A DNA stretch of 64,000 nucleotides from Shewanella zhangzhouensis (GCF_019457615.1 NZ_CP080414.1:3731501-3795500); one strand, 5' to 3'; positions 1 to 8,340 are shown, counted from the stretch's first letter. Program-made: numbers and translations. The notes: a model not told the origin generated them from the sequence alone.

Positions 1-1584
1 ATGAAAGGGGTTAATGCAGGTACCGAAGGCATCGTCTGGCTGCGTGTGGGCGGTAACGATGGTATTGCCACCTCAGCACCTCTGGTGGTGAACAAGCCCG
101 AAGGCACTCACTCCACCACGACCGAAGCCTGTTTCTCCTGCCACGTGGATTACTCCACCAGCCCACGCCGCCACTCAAGCTATGTAGCACAGGGAATGGA
201 CGGCGAAGTCGACTTTGTTGAAGGCTGTCAGGTATGTCACGGCCAGGTGAGTCGTCAGGTCAAGAATGAACAAGGCTTCTCTGTTGGGGGCTATGCATCC
301 AATACTCTGTCCAAGATTGGTCACATCAATCACCAGGAGTTTGAAACCGGCTTTAGCGTGATGAACTGTACCTCTTGCCACAGTGAGCCTACTATCAACG
401 TCGGCCTCACCGGTCCTGGCTGTATCGACTGTCACGACACAGGCGGCATCCCAGGCGATATCATCCCAGGCAATGGCGCAGATCTGCGTAAGCTGCACGA
501 AGGCAAGACTGCCATCACCTCTAACAAAGCGATTAACGACGGCTACAAGGTCACTGGTACTGCACCAGCCTGGTTCCCTGATTCAGGTACTGCGGGTCAA
601 TGGTGTACAACTCTGTCGCTGTTTAAGATAGATGCTGACACCGGCGCCGAAACCCTGGTTGACCTCCATGAGCTGTTTGATGATACCCAGACAACTCATA
701 ATCCTGACAAGCCAATTAACTATGTAGGTTCATACCTGCACGGCGTGTACAACGACAGCGTCGTTGGCCGTATTACATCAGCCTACGATTACGGCTACGA
801 CGCCGAGGGTCGCAAGACCATGTGTTATGCCCAAGATGCTGGCCACGGAAAACCACATGTCGTCGGCTCAACACCTGACCTGTCAGCGTGGGCCGGTGCT
901 GGCTTGATGGCATCACTGCGTGTCAGCTTCACCGCCAAAGACTACACAGGCGCCGAATCTGATGTAGTGACCATCCATGGCTACACCGATGTGGCCTCAC
1001 AAGCCGATGGTGCTGTGACTGCTTACGAGCGTCGTCACAACGTCGACAGCGAGTCTTGCACCACCTGTCACAACAGCGAAGCCAACTTCCACAAGAATGG
1101 TAACTTCGCCGAAGGTGGCCTGGGCTGTGTGGCCTGTCACAACAACGGTCAGGACCGCAGTGCCGGTGGCTCAGGCCCAGGCTTCGGCCCCATGGTGCAC
1201 AGCATGCACTGGGGTGTGGGCAGCAAGAGCCTGGATGCGGACGGCGAGGAAGTGTCCAACGCCGCCAGCGCCATTGCACCACAAACCAGCTGTGTGGCCT
1301 GTCACGCCGATGGCGCCATGGACCTGAACGAGATCCCCAACCAGTTCATCAAGGCCCGCGCCTATGGTGTCAGTGGTAAGATGGCCAGCCCGGTTACGGC
1401 CAACTGCTATGCCTGTCACACCAAGGATTCGGCCCTGAGCCACATGAAGTCCATGGGCGGTACCATCTCTGATGACGTACCTGCGACCGGTTGGTACACC
1501 CTGTCTACCCAGGAATCCTGTGCCGTTTGCCACAACCCAGGCAATAGCGCAGGCATCGAAAAGTATCACAAGTTTACTCGCTGA
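1..1584 (+). CDS. OmcA/MtrC-family multiheme c-type cytochrome, 3' part (5' truncated by window)
   Basis: C-terminal 527 residues of an outer-membrane decaheme-type cytochrome that passes electrons to extracellular metal oxides or flavins. Nine CXXCH heme motifs are visible: CFSCH, CQVCH, CTSCH and CIDCH in the first heme domain and CTTCH, CVACH, CVACH, CYACH and CAVCH in the last. Between them lies a heme-free, beta-rich stretch (about residues 180-340) with two cysteines that could form the domain III disulfide known in this family. The ATG at base 1 is probably an internal Met, since signal peptide, lipobox and the first beta domain are missing. A strong terminator follows. The tenth heme motif, if present, lies upstream. 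Confidence 0.9.
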   Translation: MKGVNAGTEGIVWLRVGGNDGIATSAPLVVNKPEGTHSTTTEACFSCHVDYSTSPRRHSSYVAQGMDGEVDFVEGCQVCHGQVSRQVKNEQGFSVGGYASNTLSKIGHINHQEFETGFSVMNCTSCHSEPTINVGLTGPGCIDCHDTGGIPGDIIPGNGADLRKLHEGKTAITSNKAINDGYKVTGTAPAWFPDSGTAGQWCTTLSLFKIDADTGAETLVDLHELFDDTQTTHNPDKPINYVGSYLHGVYNDSVVGRITSAYDYGYDAEGRKTMCYAQDAGHGKPHVVGSTPDLSAWAGAGLMASLRVSFTAKDYTGAESDVVTIHGYTDVASQADGAVTAYERRHNVDSESCTTCHNSEANFHKNGNFAEGGLGCVACHNNGQDRSAGGSGPGFGPMVHSMHWGVGSKSLDADGEEVSNAASAIAPQTSCVACHADGAMDLNEIPNQFIKARAYGVSGKMASPVTANCYACHTKDSALSHMKSMGGTISDDVPATGWYTLSTQESCAVCHNPGNSAGIEKYHKFTR

Positions 1585-1661
1585 TACCGGGCGCGACGCC
1601 AGAGCGATGCCAGGGTAATACCTCAGTCGTTCTGGTCAGGCAGTTAAAAACCCGATAACAC

Positions 1662-1692
1662 AAAACGCCTCCTTAACGGAGGCGTTTTTTTA
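1662..1692 (+). terminator. Rho-independent terminator after the multiheme cytochrome
   Basis: Perfect 11-bp stem (AAAACGCCTCC at 1662-1672 with GGAGGCGTTTT at 1678-1688), 5-nt loop, followed by a T-run to 1691. It lies 78 bases after the cytochrome stop codon. Confidence 0.9.
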
Positions 1693-1709
1693 TGTTGATT
1701 CCCCGGCCC

Positions 1710-1818
1710 GGCAGCCTCAGTTGCCGCAGCCTCAGTTACTGCCGAATTTTCCGGCTTTCTTGGTCCGCAGCCCTCAGTCCACAACCCTTAGTCCGCAACA
1801 CTTAGTCCGCAACCCCGG
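1710..1818. repeat. Degenerate tandem array, period 14-15 bp
   Basis: Four clear 14-bp units at 1763-1776, 1777-1790, 1791-1804 and 1805-1818, all starting GTCC(G/A)CA, plus two 15-bp units near 1711-1740 built on CAGCCTCAGTT. Read on the minus strand the units contain TAA or TGA within GGACTAAG or CTGAGG. The array fills much of the 300-base space between the cytochrome terminator and the next gene; no gene is seen there. Confidence 0.7.
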
Positions 1819-1998
1819 CCTTGCCTGCGGGAAGCGGGGCATCACAGTGGGACTATACTCACTGAAACCCAAGAATTGGCGCATGCACAGCGCCAACGCC
1901 CTGACATTCACTCACGCTGTTTGAAACACCTGCACTGACAGGGGCCAAGCCGTTGCAGGCATGGCCCACGGCAAGACCTGAGCTTCGGAGAATCCAAA

Positions 1999-2376
1999 AT
2001 GGACAGAAAGTTTATTATCAGCGCCCTTTGCTATGCCATCCTCGGCATGTGCCTTGGCATCTATATGGCCAAATCAGGCGATCACGGCCACAGGGTGACC
2101 CACGCCCATATTATGCTGGCGGGGTTTGTGGTGTCCTTCATCTATGGTCTGTGCCATAAACTCTGGCTGCCGGGAGCCGCAGGAGCGCTGGCACAGGGGC
2201 AATTCTGGTTGCATCAGCTGGGGGTACTGCTGATGTCGGCGGGATTGTTTCTGCTCTATGGTCAGCACATAGAGGTGGCCACCATAGACCCGGTGCTGGC
2301 CATCTCGTCGTTTATGTTACTGCTGGCGATGGTGCTCATGCTGGTGCTGTTTTTAAAAACACCCAAACAAAGCTAG
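1999..2376 (+). CDS. Small four-helix membrane protein, possibly heme-copper-oxidase-subunit-I-like
   Basis: 125 residues with four predicted membrane segments (about 5-23, 34-55, 68-90 and 97-118). Two histidine-bearing motifs, HAHIMLAGF at about 35 and LHQLG near 71, resemble the heme-ligand and helix-packing pattern of cbb3/NorB-type subunit I, but the protein is far too short to be a full oxidase subunit. A GGAG ribosome binding site lies about 8 bases before the ATG. It stands alone between the cytochrome and the convergent mltA. Function unknown; the oxidase resemblance is a family-level impression only. Confidence 0.75.
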   Translation: MDRKFIISALCYAILGMCLGIYMAKSGDHGHRVTHAHIMLAGFVVSFIYGLCHKLWLPGAAGALAQGQFWLHQLGVLLMSAGLFLLYGQHIEVATIDPVLAISSFMLLLAMVLMLVLFLKTPKQS

Positions 2377-2435
2377 CGTCACCTGCTTGTTACAGGCTTA
2401 TTTGCCACTGGCTTGGCTTGCAACAGGCTATGAGG

Positions 2436-3548
2436 TCAGGGCGTGCCCAGAGTCACACTGGCGCCGGCGCCAAGCCCCAGACGCCATACACGGCCAAAGT
2501 GTTTGTAGTGGCCTGCCGCCATCCCGGCCTCGGGCCCCATGCCGTGGTAAAGGTCCAGGTGGCCGCCATCCACGGCGCCCCCTGTGTCCAGCGCGATGAG
2601 CAGCCTGAGTTCATGCCTGCCGGTCCAGTTACCGGCATCATCGAGCAAAGGCACCTCGGCCAGCAGAGGTGTGCCCATGGGCAGCAGCTGTTTATCGGCA
2701 GCCACGGCCGCCATGGGTAACAGGGGAATGCCTGCGCTGCCCAGCACATCATGGTTGGGCCGCGGCTGGAAAAATACAAAGGACGCGTTGTGGACCAGCA
2801 GTTGCTTCACTTCTTCCTCTGAGTGGCTGTCTGCCCAGGCTTTGATGGCCCGCAGCGACATCTGCTCTTTAGCCACTTCACCCTGCTCAATCAACACCTT
2901 ACCTATACTCCGGTATGCATGACCATTTTTACCGCCATAGCCCAGGTATTGAAGCTCGTCGTTATCGCCGTAGTGGACAAAGCCTGAGCCCTGCACCTCC
3001 ATCAAAAAGCTGTCTATCAGGGAGTCGCTGTAGGCCAGCTCTAAGCCCTGCCCCGCCAGGGCGCCCTGCAAAATAGCCTCACGACTTGGGCAGGGCGTGT
3101 TGTGCCGCACACAGTCGGGCACGCCATAAAGCGGGTATTGAAAGCGGCTGTCGGGGCTGTGACGCACCTCCAGCACAGGAGAAAAGTAACCGGTAAAGAG
3201 CACGTGCCCCTGACGATCGGCGCCGCCAAACTGGGCCGCTTCTATGCCAAAATTGCCAAGAGAAAGCGGATCGCCACCACTCTCGAGCCACTGGGACAGC
3301 TGCTGATAGAGGGGGGCATATTGGGATGCCAGTCGTGGTGAGCGCTCAAGCACCAGGCTGCTTTGGTCGGCAAAGCGGGTGTAGTTACGGTTGGCATCGG
3401 ATTGCACAGCCGCAACCCAATTGAGCGGCTGCTGGAGTTCGCCATCCAGATAACGCTTGCCAAGCTCCCTGTCTGGCTGACTTGCACAGGCACTGATAAC
3501 GGCAGCCAGAAGCACACAATTGAAGGATTTAAACGGGGCTGATTTCAC
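2436..3548 (-). CDS. mltA: Membrane-bound lytic murein transglycosylase A
   Basis: Outer-membrane lipoprotein that cleaves the MurNAc-GlcNAc bond of peptidoglycan with formation of a 1,6-anhydro end. From the GTG start the protein is about 370 residues: a lipoprotein signal ending at the lipobox VISAC, the MltA domain (GYFSPVLEV, GSGFVHYGD, YGGKNGHAYRS) and the C-terminal 3D domain containing ALDTGGAV, with the Asp known as catalytic in the family. The GTG at 3548 is preferred because GGAG sits 6 bases upstream and the signal peptide then has normal length; an in-frame ATG at 3620 would add 24 residues. It is divergent from tsaC. Confidence 0.93.
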   Translation of the reverse strand: MKSAPFKSFNCVLLAAVISACASQPDRELGKRYLDGELQQPLNWVAAVQSDANRNYTRFADQSSLVLERSPRLASQYAPLYQQLSQWLESGGDPLSLGNFGIEAAQFGGADRQGHVLFTGYFSPVLEVRHSPDSRFQYPLYGVPDCVRHNTPCPSREAILQGALAGQGLELAYSDSLIDSFLMEVQGSGFVHYGDNDELQYLGYGGKNGHAYRSIGKVLIEQGEVAKEQMSLRAIKAWADSHSEEEVKQLLVHNASFVFFQPRPNHDVLGSAGIPLLPMAAVAADKQLLPMGTPLLAEVPLLDDAGNWTGRHELRLLIALDTGGAVDGGHLDLYHGMGPEAGMAAGHYKHFGRVWRLGLGAGASVTLGTP

Positions 3549-3692
3549 CTTTGGCTCCAAACCGGTAAATATTGCGGCACCATGCCAAAAATCCCGGCTA
3601 AAGGCAAAGCCATTCATCATCTGATGCCAGTTTCGGCTTGACTGGCTCTGGTCAAATTTTTACCATACGCGGCCAGTTTTTCAGAGGTGCGT

Positions 3693-4640
3693 ATGGCGCA
3701 AATCACTGACCAAATTTCCCTTGCCGTTGCCGCCCTTAACCGGGGTGAGCTGGTGGCTATGCCCACAGAGACTGTGTATGGCCTTGCCGCAGATGCCGGC
3801 AACGAGGATGCTGTCGCCAAGGTCTTTGCCTTGAAAGGTCGTCCTGCGACCAATCCGCTGATTGTTCATGTGGCAGATAGCCACTGGGTTCGGGACTGGG
3901 CAGCCGAGGTGAGTACCTGTGCCGAGGCGCTCATGACTGCCTTTTGGCCGGGTCCGCTGACCCTGGTTCTGCCCGCAAAAGCCGAGGTGTCCCGCGCCGT
4001 CACCGCCGGGCAGGATACGGTCGCGTTAAGAATGCCGGCTCATCCCCAGGCCCTGGCCTTGCTGACGGATTTTGGCCGCGCCCTGGTAGCGCCTTCGGCC
4101 AACAAGTACATGTCCATCAGTCCCACCAGCAGCGACCATGTGGCGCGCCAGTTTGCCGATGATGAACTGCTGATTCTGGAAGGTGGCAACTGCAAGGTGG
4201 GACTCGAATCCACCATAGTGGCGTTGCTTCCCGGCGATGCACCCAGATTGCTTCGCCCGGGAATGGTGTCGGTCGCCAGCATCGAGGCTGTGCTTGGACG
4301 CCCGGTGGTCCAGCAAAGTGGTGGCGTGGTCGCCCCCGGCCAGCATCACAAACATTACTCCCCCGGTTTGCCCTGCTATCGTTATGGCGCTGAATCCGAT
4401 GTCAGCCATTTGCACCAAGCCAGTGATATTGGCTGGATTTTCTGCGGCAATGCCGTGCCTGTGGCCGGGAAAGCCATAGAGCTTGGCGCTGACCCCGACA
4501 GCTATGCCCAGGGGCTGTACGATGCCCTGTACCAACTCGACCACGAAACACTCAGTGCCATTTATATTGCCGAGCCGCCACACAACGCAGACTGGCAAGC
4601 AGTGCAAAACCGCCTTGAGCGCGCAGCCAGGCCGCTCTGA
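3693..4640 (+). CDS. tsaC: Threonylcarbamoyl-AMP synthase, Sua5 type
   Basis: Makes threonylcarbamoyl-AMP from Thr, bicarbonate and ATP, the first step of the tRNA t6A37 modification. The N-terminal 200 residues are a YrdC domain (PTETVYGLAADA, KGRPATNPLIVH, APSANKY) and the rest a C-terminal Sua5 extension (GQHHKHYSP near 215), so at 315 residues it is the long Sua5 form rather than the about 190-residue E. coli TsaC. ATG 3693 is preferred over GTG 3687 because AGAGG lies 5 bases upstream. The partner tsaE is also in this window (about 47.6 kb). Confidence 0.92.
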   Translation: MAQITDQISLAVAALNRGELVAMPTETVYGLAADAGNEDAVAKVFALKGRPATNPLIVHVADSHWVRDWAAEVSTCAEALMTAFWPGPLTLVLPAKAEVSRAVTAGQDTVALRMPAHPQALALLTDFGRALVAPSANKYMSISPTSSDHVARQFADDELLILEGGNCKVGLESTIVALLPGDAPRLLRPGMVSVASIEAVLGRPVVQQSGGVVAPGQHHKHYSPGLPCYRYGAESDVSHLHQASDIGWIFCGNAVPVAGKAIELGADPDSYAQGLYDALYQLDHETLSAIYIAEPPHNADWQAVQNRLERAARPL

Positions 4641-4686
4641 AAAACAGCTGTGACAATCATCTGTAAAAATCACCTGTAAAAAAGGG
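4635..4686 (+). repeat. 13-bp tandem repeat, four units, starting at the tsaC stop codon
   Basis: Units at 4635, 4648, 4661 and 4674 follow the pattern CT(C/G)T(G/A)A plus about seven bases. The first contains the genuine tsaC stop TGA (4638-4640); the others carry TGA (4651), TAA (4664) and TAA (4677). With a 13-bp period these stops occupy all three frames. The last unit runs into the terminator. Confidence 0.8.
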
Positions 4687-4705
4687 GCCCTGTGGCCCCT
4701 TTTCT
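4676..4705. terminator. Rho-independent terminator between tsaC and the pirin gene
   Basis: Stem AAAAGGGGCC / GGCCCCTTTT with loop CTGT, followed by TCTG; the A-run on the other side could let it serve the convergent pirin gene too. Confidence 0.8.
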
Positions 4706-4737
4706 GTATTCAAAACCGTCGACTTTCGAATGGATTG

Positions 4738-5592
4738 CTATTTGGGCAGTTCGAGTGTGCCGAATCGACCCGTCTGATAATCATGGATAGCCTGACGTAT
4801 TTCGGCCTCGGTGTTCATCACAAAGGGGCCCATATGCACTATTTGCTCGCCGATGGGCTCACCGGCAAAGAGCAGCATGCCGGCACCTTCCTCTGTGGCC
4901 AGCAGCTCAAGCTCGCCGGGCTGCAGCACCAGATACTCGCCACTGAAGAAAGACCTGCCATCATCAGTACTCAGTGCCCCCTGATACAGATACAGGCCGA
5001 CAAAGCCGCGTTCGCTCAAATCAAGACTGGCACGCCCGCCCGGTGCTAACGACAAATCGGCCACGGCGCCATTCGCCGCCAGGCCCTGGACCAGACCATC
5101 TATCGCCTGACCTTCAAAAAGCCAGCGCCCTGCCAGGGGATAAAAGTCTGCACCCCTGTCCGATGGGTATCTTTGCTGCACCAGCTCTGTGCTGTCGAGG
5201 TAGCGGGCCGGACGCATCTTGTCTTTGGCGGGCATATTGAGCCAAATCTGAAAGCCATGCAGACCATCGCTTGCATCGGCCAATGGCATTTCGGAGTGAA
5301 TAACCCCCGAGCCGGTGCTCATCCACTGCACATCACCGGCGCGAATGGCACGCACGTTGCCCATGTGGTCGCGGTGCTCAAAGCCGCCCTTGCGGATATA
5401 GGTAAAGGTCTCTATTCCCCGGTGAGGATGGGGCGGGAAACCGCCGATAAAATCGCTTTTATCATCCGAGCGGATTTCATCCACCATCAGGAAGGGATCG
5501 AGCTGCAAGCGCTCAAAATCGGCCACCCGACGGATGTTGACCCCATCTCCATCCATGGCGGGACGGGAAAATAGACGTGTTTTGATCTTCAT
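4738..5592 (-). CDS. Pirin family protein
   Basis: 284-residue bicupin of the pirin family; some relatives act as quercetin 2,3-dioxygenases, others as redox-responsive regulators, so the substrate is open. The N-terminal cupin has the metal-binding pattern GGFPPHPHRGIETFTY and, later, GSGVIHSEMP, giving the three His and one Glu expected as iron ligands. The start at 5592 is chosen because GGAGG lies 6 bases upstream; an upstream frame start at 5622 adds ten residues without a binding site. It ends the minus-strand accessory cluster with OYE, flavodoxin and SDR genes, consistent with a redox or electrophile role. Confidence 0.88.
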   Translation of the reverse strand: MKIKTRLFSRPAMDGDGVNIRRVADFERLQLDPFLMVDEIRSDDKSDFIGGFPPHPHRGIETFTYIRKGGFEHRDHMGNVRAIRAGDVQWMSTGSGVIHSEMPLADASDGLHGFQIWLNMPAKDKMRPARYLDSTELVQQRYPSDRGADFYPLAGRWLFEGQAIDGLVQGLAANGAVADLSLAPGGRASLDLSERGFVGLYLYQGALSTDDGRSFFSGEYLVLQPGELELLATEEGAGMLLFAGEPIGEQIVHMGPFVMNTEAEIRQAIHDYQTGRFGTLELPK

Positions 5593-5712
5593 GGCTGTCC
5601 TCCAGATTAATGGATACAGCATATACCTCAGACATTAGAGAGAATATCGCAATTATCCGGCCTTACCTTTCGATAAAGCCGAATCGATTATCGACTTTGT
5701 CCTGAAACAGCC

Positions 5713-6867
5713 TCAGGCCTGTGTGGGTGAGATACCTTTCAATGTGGGAAACCAACCCGGGGTATCTTCAATCACCCGCCATAATTTTTCGGGCATTTGG
5801 TATCTGGCCGCACCAACAGATAAATCCAGCACAGGATGGATTTCATGCTCGCGGCCACTTTGCGCCAGTTCAACCCAGGTCGGATTCATCACCAGGCCTT
5901 TGCCTATCACCACCAGAGGCAGCCCAAGCGCCCGGGCTTGGCGGGCCTCGTCCGGCGTGCGAATATTACCCGCGGCCATCAGGGGTACACGCCCAGCCAG
6001 CAGCTCAATAAAACGCTGCGCCGTGGTTTTCCCAGACTCATCATCCAGCGATTTGCCTGCCAGAATGTCGTACAATGAGGTATGCAGATAATCAATATGG
6101 CCTTCCTCGACGAGCCGCTGCGCCAGCGCCAGAGTATCCTCAATGCGCAGACCACCGTCCCCGGCCTCTTCGGGTGAGAGGCGATACCCGAGTAAGAAAG
6201 GGCGGCGGGCATACCGACCAATGACACGGCGGACTTCACGGATCACGGCCAAGGGAAAGCGCATCCGATTTTCCAGGGTGCCGCCCCATTTATCGGTACG
6301 CTGATTTGACAATGGTGAGAGAAAATTCTGGATCAAAAAGCCATGTGCACCATGCAGCTCAACACCATCGAACCCCGCCTCGATGGCGCGGCGTGTGGCG
6401 GCGCCAAAATCATGGATAAGCGTCTCTATTTCCTGCTGATTTAACGCCCGGCTGGCCAATTTCCCCTCGTTAAATGGGCCCTTGGGAGCCACCACAGCAC
6501 TGGCACTTACCAGCTCGCCATCGGGGACCAACTCAGGCACAGCTTTATTGCCGGCGTGAAACAGCTGCAGCACAGCCACAGAACCACCACTCCTGGCCGC
6601 CTGCGCCAGCCGCTTCAGGCTTGGAATAAAGCTGTCATCGTAAGCGGCAAATTCATCGATAAATCCAATACCACTGGGCTGCACATGGGTACAACCTGTC
6701 AATACCAGGCCAACACCCCCTGCTCGGGCGCGGTAATAATCGAGCTCTGCATCAGAAATGCTGCCATCGGCATTGGCAGCCCAGGTGGTCATGGGGGCCA
6801 TCACCAGGCGGTTCCGCAAGCTGATGCCATTGGCAAAGGTAAAAGGCTGAAACAAATTATCTGTCAT
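5713..6867 (-). CDS. NADH:flavin oxidoreductase, Old Yellow Enzyme family
   Basis: 384-residue FMN-dependent TIM-barrel reductase of activated alkenes (enones, quinones, nitro compounds). Visible signatures: LRNRLVMAPMTTW at the N-terminus, VLQLFHAGN, the active-site segment HGAHGFLIQNFLSPLSN and RTDKWGG, and a late phosphate-binding stretch (MAAGNIRTPDEA). ATG 6867 is chosen because GGAG lies 6 bases upstream; the longer frame to 6906 would overlap the upstream flavodoxin gene. Only 23 bases separate it from the flavodoxin gene, so the two are probably co-transcribed; electron transfer between them is conceivable but unproven. Confidence 0.9.
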   Translation of the reverse strand: MTDNLFQPFTFANGISLRNRLVMAPMTTWAANADGSISDAELDYYRARAGGVGLVLTGCTHVQPSGIGFIDEFAAYDDSFIPSLKRLAQAARSGGSVAVLQLFHAGNKAVPELVPDGELVSASAVVAPKGPFNEGKLASRALNQQEIETLIHDFGAATRRAIEAGFDGVELHGAHGFLIQNFLSPLSNQRTDKWGGTLENRMRFPLAVIREVRRVIGRYARRPFLLGYRLSPEEAGDGGLRIEDTLALAQRLVEEGHIDYLHTSLYDILAGKSLDDESGKTTAQRFIELLAGRVPLMAAGNIRTPDEARQARALGLPLVVIGKGLVMNPTWVELAQSGREHEIHPVLDLSVGAARYQMPEKLWRVIEDTPGWFPTLKGISPTQA

Positions 6868-6890
6868 TGCGTTCTCCAGACCATTTCTGG

Positions 6891-7544
6891 TCAATCTCCA
6901 AACCACTCATGGTCAATGGCTTGCAACATTTCTTCGGGGGTCAGTTGTTGGGTCATGCGGCCACGCAGAATGTACTTGTGCTCAAAGGAAATCGCCCCCC
7001 GAGCCATCACTCTGGCCTTGAACTCGGCGATATGGTCATCGCCAAAATGGCTGTTAAAGGTGTTGAACAGCACCACCTTCAGGCCATCAAAACGGTTATT
7101 TTCCACAAAGGCCCAAATGGGTGGTGCCGGGCTGTATAGCCACACGGGTGAGCCCAGCCAGACGGTTTTGAATGAACTCATTTCCACCCGACTTGGCACT
7201 ATATCCGGCAGAGCATCCTCAGAGTCCTTCAGGGCATTGGCGTCTTTAAGAGCCTGTGTCAGCCCCGTCAGGCCGAGCCGATAGTCCGGCGCCTCCAGGG
7301 CAATCACCTCGGCGTCAAGGCGCATCGCCACATGCCGTGCCGCCAGGGCGGTATTGCCCGAGCGGGAAAAGTACACCACGGCCGTGTCCGCCGGGGCTTT
7401 GGCGGCGCTGCCAATCATGGCAGCCTGCATCAGCTCCGACTTGCGTGCCTGACGATGCTCAATCCAGGTCACGGCGAAGAGTACGCCGAGGGCAAGCACA
7501 GCCAGCAGCACCAGGGCGACCACCAACCAAAACAAGGGCTTCAT
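6891..7544 (-). CDS. Membrane-anchored flavodoxin-like protein
   Basis: 217 residues. A single N-terminal membrane segment (about 5-27) is followed by a soluble flavodoxin-like domain beginning VVYFSRSGNTALAARHVA, the FMN phosphate-binding loop pattern S-x-S/T-G-N-T. Later WLGSPVWLY matches the second FMN-contacting loop. The anchor is unusual for this family and would place the flavin domain at the inner membrane. GGAG lies 8 bases before the ATG. It sits between the SDR and OYE genes, probably in one transcript with OYE. Electron partner unknown. Confidence 0.85.
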   Translation of the reverse strand: MKPLFWLVVALVLLAVLALGVLFAVTWIEHRQARKSELMQAAMIGSAAKAPADTAVVYFSRSGNTALAARHVAMRLDAEVIALEAPDYRLGLTGLTQALKDANALKDSEDALPDIVPSRVEMSSFKTVWLGSPVWLYSPAPPIWAFVENNRFDGLKVVLFNTFNSHFGDDHIAEFKARVMARGAISFEHKYILRGRMTQQLTPEEMLQAIDHEWFGD

Positions 7545-7560
7545 GTTTTCTTCTCCAGTT

Positions 7561-7602
7561 CAGTGCGTGAAACCCAGTGCGTTAAACTCAGTGCGTTAAA
7601 CA
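7561..7602 (-). repeat. 14-bp tandem repeat, three units, in the flavodoxin gene leader
   Basis: Units at 7561-7574, 7575-7588 and 7589-7602 share CAGTGCGT(T/G)AAAC on the plus strand, ending 17 bases upstream of the flavodoxin ATG. On the coding (minus) strand each unit reads about TTTAACGCACTGAG. Confidence 0.8.
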
Positions 7603-7670
7603 TTGGGAATACGTGGCTGACTTATCTGCGGACAACGCCGGGATTAAAGCCGGCAGGCGACGATTCTGAC

Positions 7671-7710
7671 TTTAGGGCATATAGCTCAGGGATGTGGCTC
7701 AGGGCATGAA
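7671..7710 (-). repeat. 13/14-bp tandem repeat, three units, carrying the SDR gene stop codon
   Basis: On the minus strand the sequence reads as three versions of AT(G)CCCT(G/A)A: the true SDR stop TGA (7701-7699), a second TGA 13 bases on (7688-7686) and a TAA a further 14 bases on (7674-7672). Confidence 0.75.
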
Positions 7711-8340
7711 GTAAGGCTTATCGCCATCGGTATTGGGCTTATTAATGCCTAAGTTCCCCCCCATATGGGTCTCGGGACTGAGTATTATCTGGCTGATAAG
7801 CCCGGCCACACTCCGGCGTGAAACCACTGTGCCCTTAAAATCCTCGCCTTTGGCGGTGATTTCATAGTCCACTTCGTCTTCATCCGTCAGCCAGGCCGGG
7901 CGCAACAGGGTGTAATCCAATCCCGATGCCTCGATAAGGTCGGCCGTGCGGCGGTAAGGCTTGAGGTCCTCACCAATCAGGGCTTGATTCCACTCGCCAA
8001 ACTTGCCGGGCACCTCGTCGTAAATCCCCAGCGAAAGCACAAATACCAGCCGCTTTACGCCTGCTGAGCCCATGGCTTCAATGACCGCCTGAGCCTGCTT
8101 ATCCAGGTCTTCGCCAATCAGGTTGGCGTAAACCAAATCCTGACCCACCATGGCGTCTTTAAGTAACACCTTGTCGAGCACATTACCAATCACCACCCTG
8201 GCGTTGGCAGGCTCGGTGCCGGTGAGTTTTTGGGGATTGCGCAGTAACAGGGTCTGCCGAATATCTTGTTGGTCGGCCAGGGCTTTGACCACCCACTGGG
8301 CAATCTGGCCGTTGGCACCGAGAATAAGGACGTTTTGCAT
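7699..8340 (-). CDS. NAD(P)-binding atypical SDR, NmrA-like
   Basis: 213 residues with an N-terminal Rossmann motif GANGQIAQ (residues 8-15, preceded by VLIL) and an arrangement typical of NmrA/HSCARG-like short atypical SDRs: RNPQKL basic patch after the second strand, and LRPAWLTDEDEVDYE near residue 150. The catalytic Tyr-Lys pair of classical SDRs is not evident, so it may be a redox-sensor or nucleotide-binding protein rather than a dehydrogenase. It lies between the hydrolase pair and the flavodoxin/OYE genes in the LysR-headed cluster. Confidence 0.85.
   Translation of the reverse strand: MQNVLILGANGQIAQWVVKALADQQDIRQTLLLRNPQKLTGTEPANARVVIGNVLDKVLLKDAMVGQDLVYANLIGEDLDKQAQAVIEAMGSAGVKRLVFVLSLGIYDEVPGKFGEWNQALIGEDLKPYRRTADLIEASGLDYTLLRPAWLTDEDEVDYEITAKGEDFKGTVVSRRSVAGLISQIILSPETHMGGNLGINKPNTDGDKPYFMP

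Noticed and set aside
929..1282. Antisense open frame inside the cytochrome gene
   Set aside because: It is the shadow of a GC-rich coding sequence, with Cys/Arg/His-rich composition caused by the heme motifs.
1721..1924. 67-residue open frame after the cytochrome terminator
   Set aside because: It reads through the degenerate tandem array, has repetitive low-complexity translation and no ribosome binding site.
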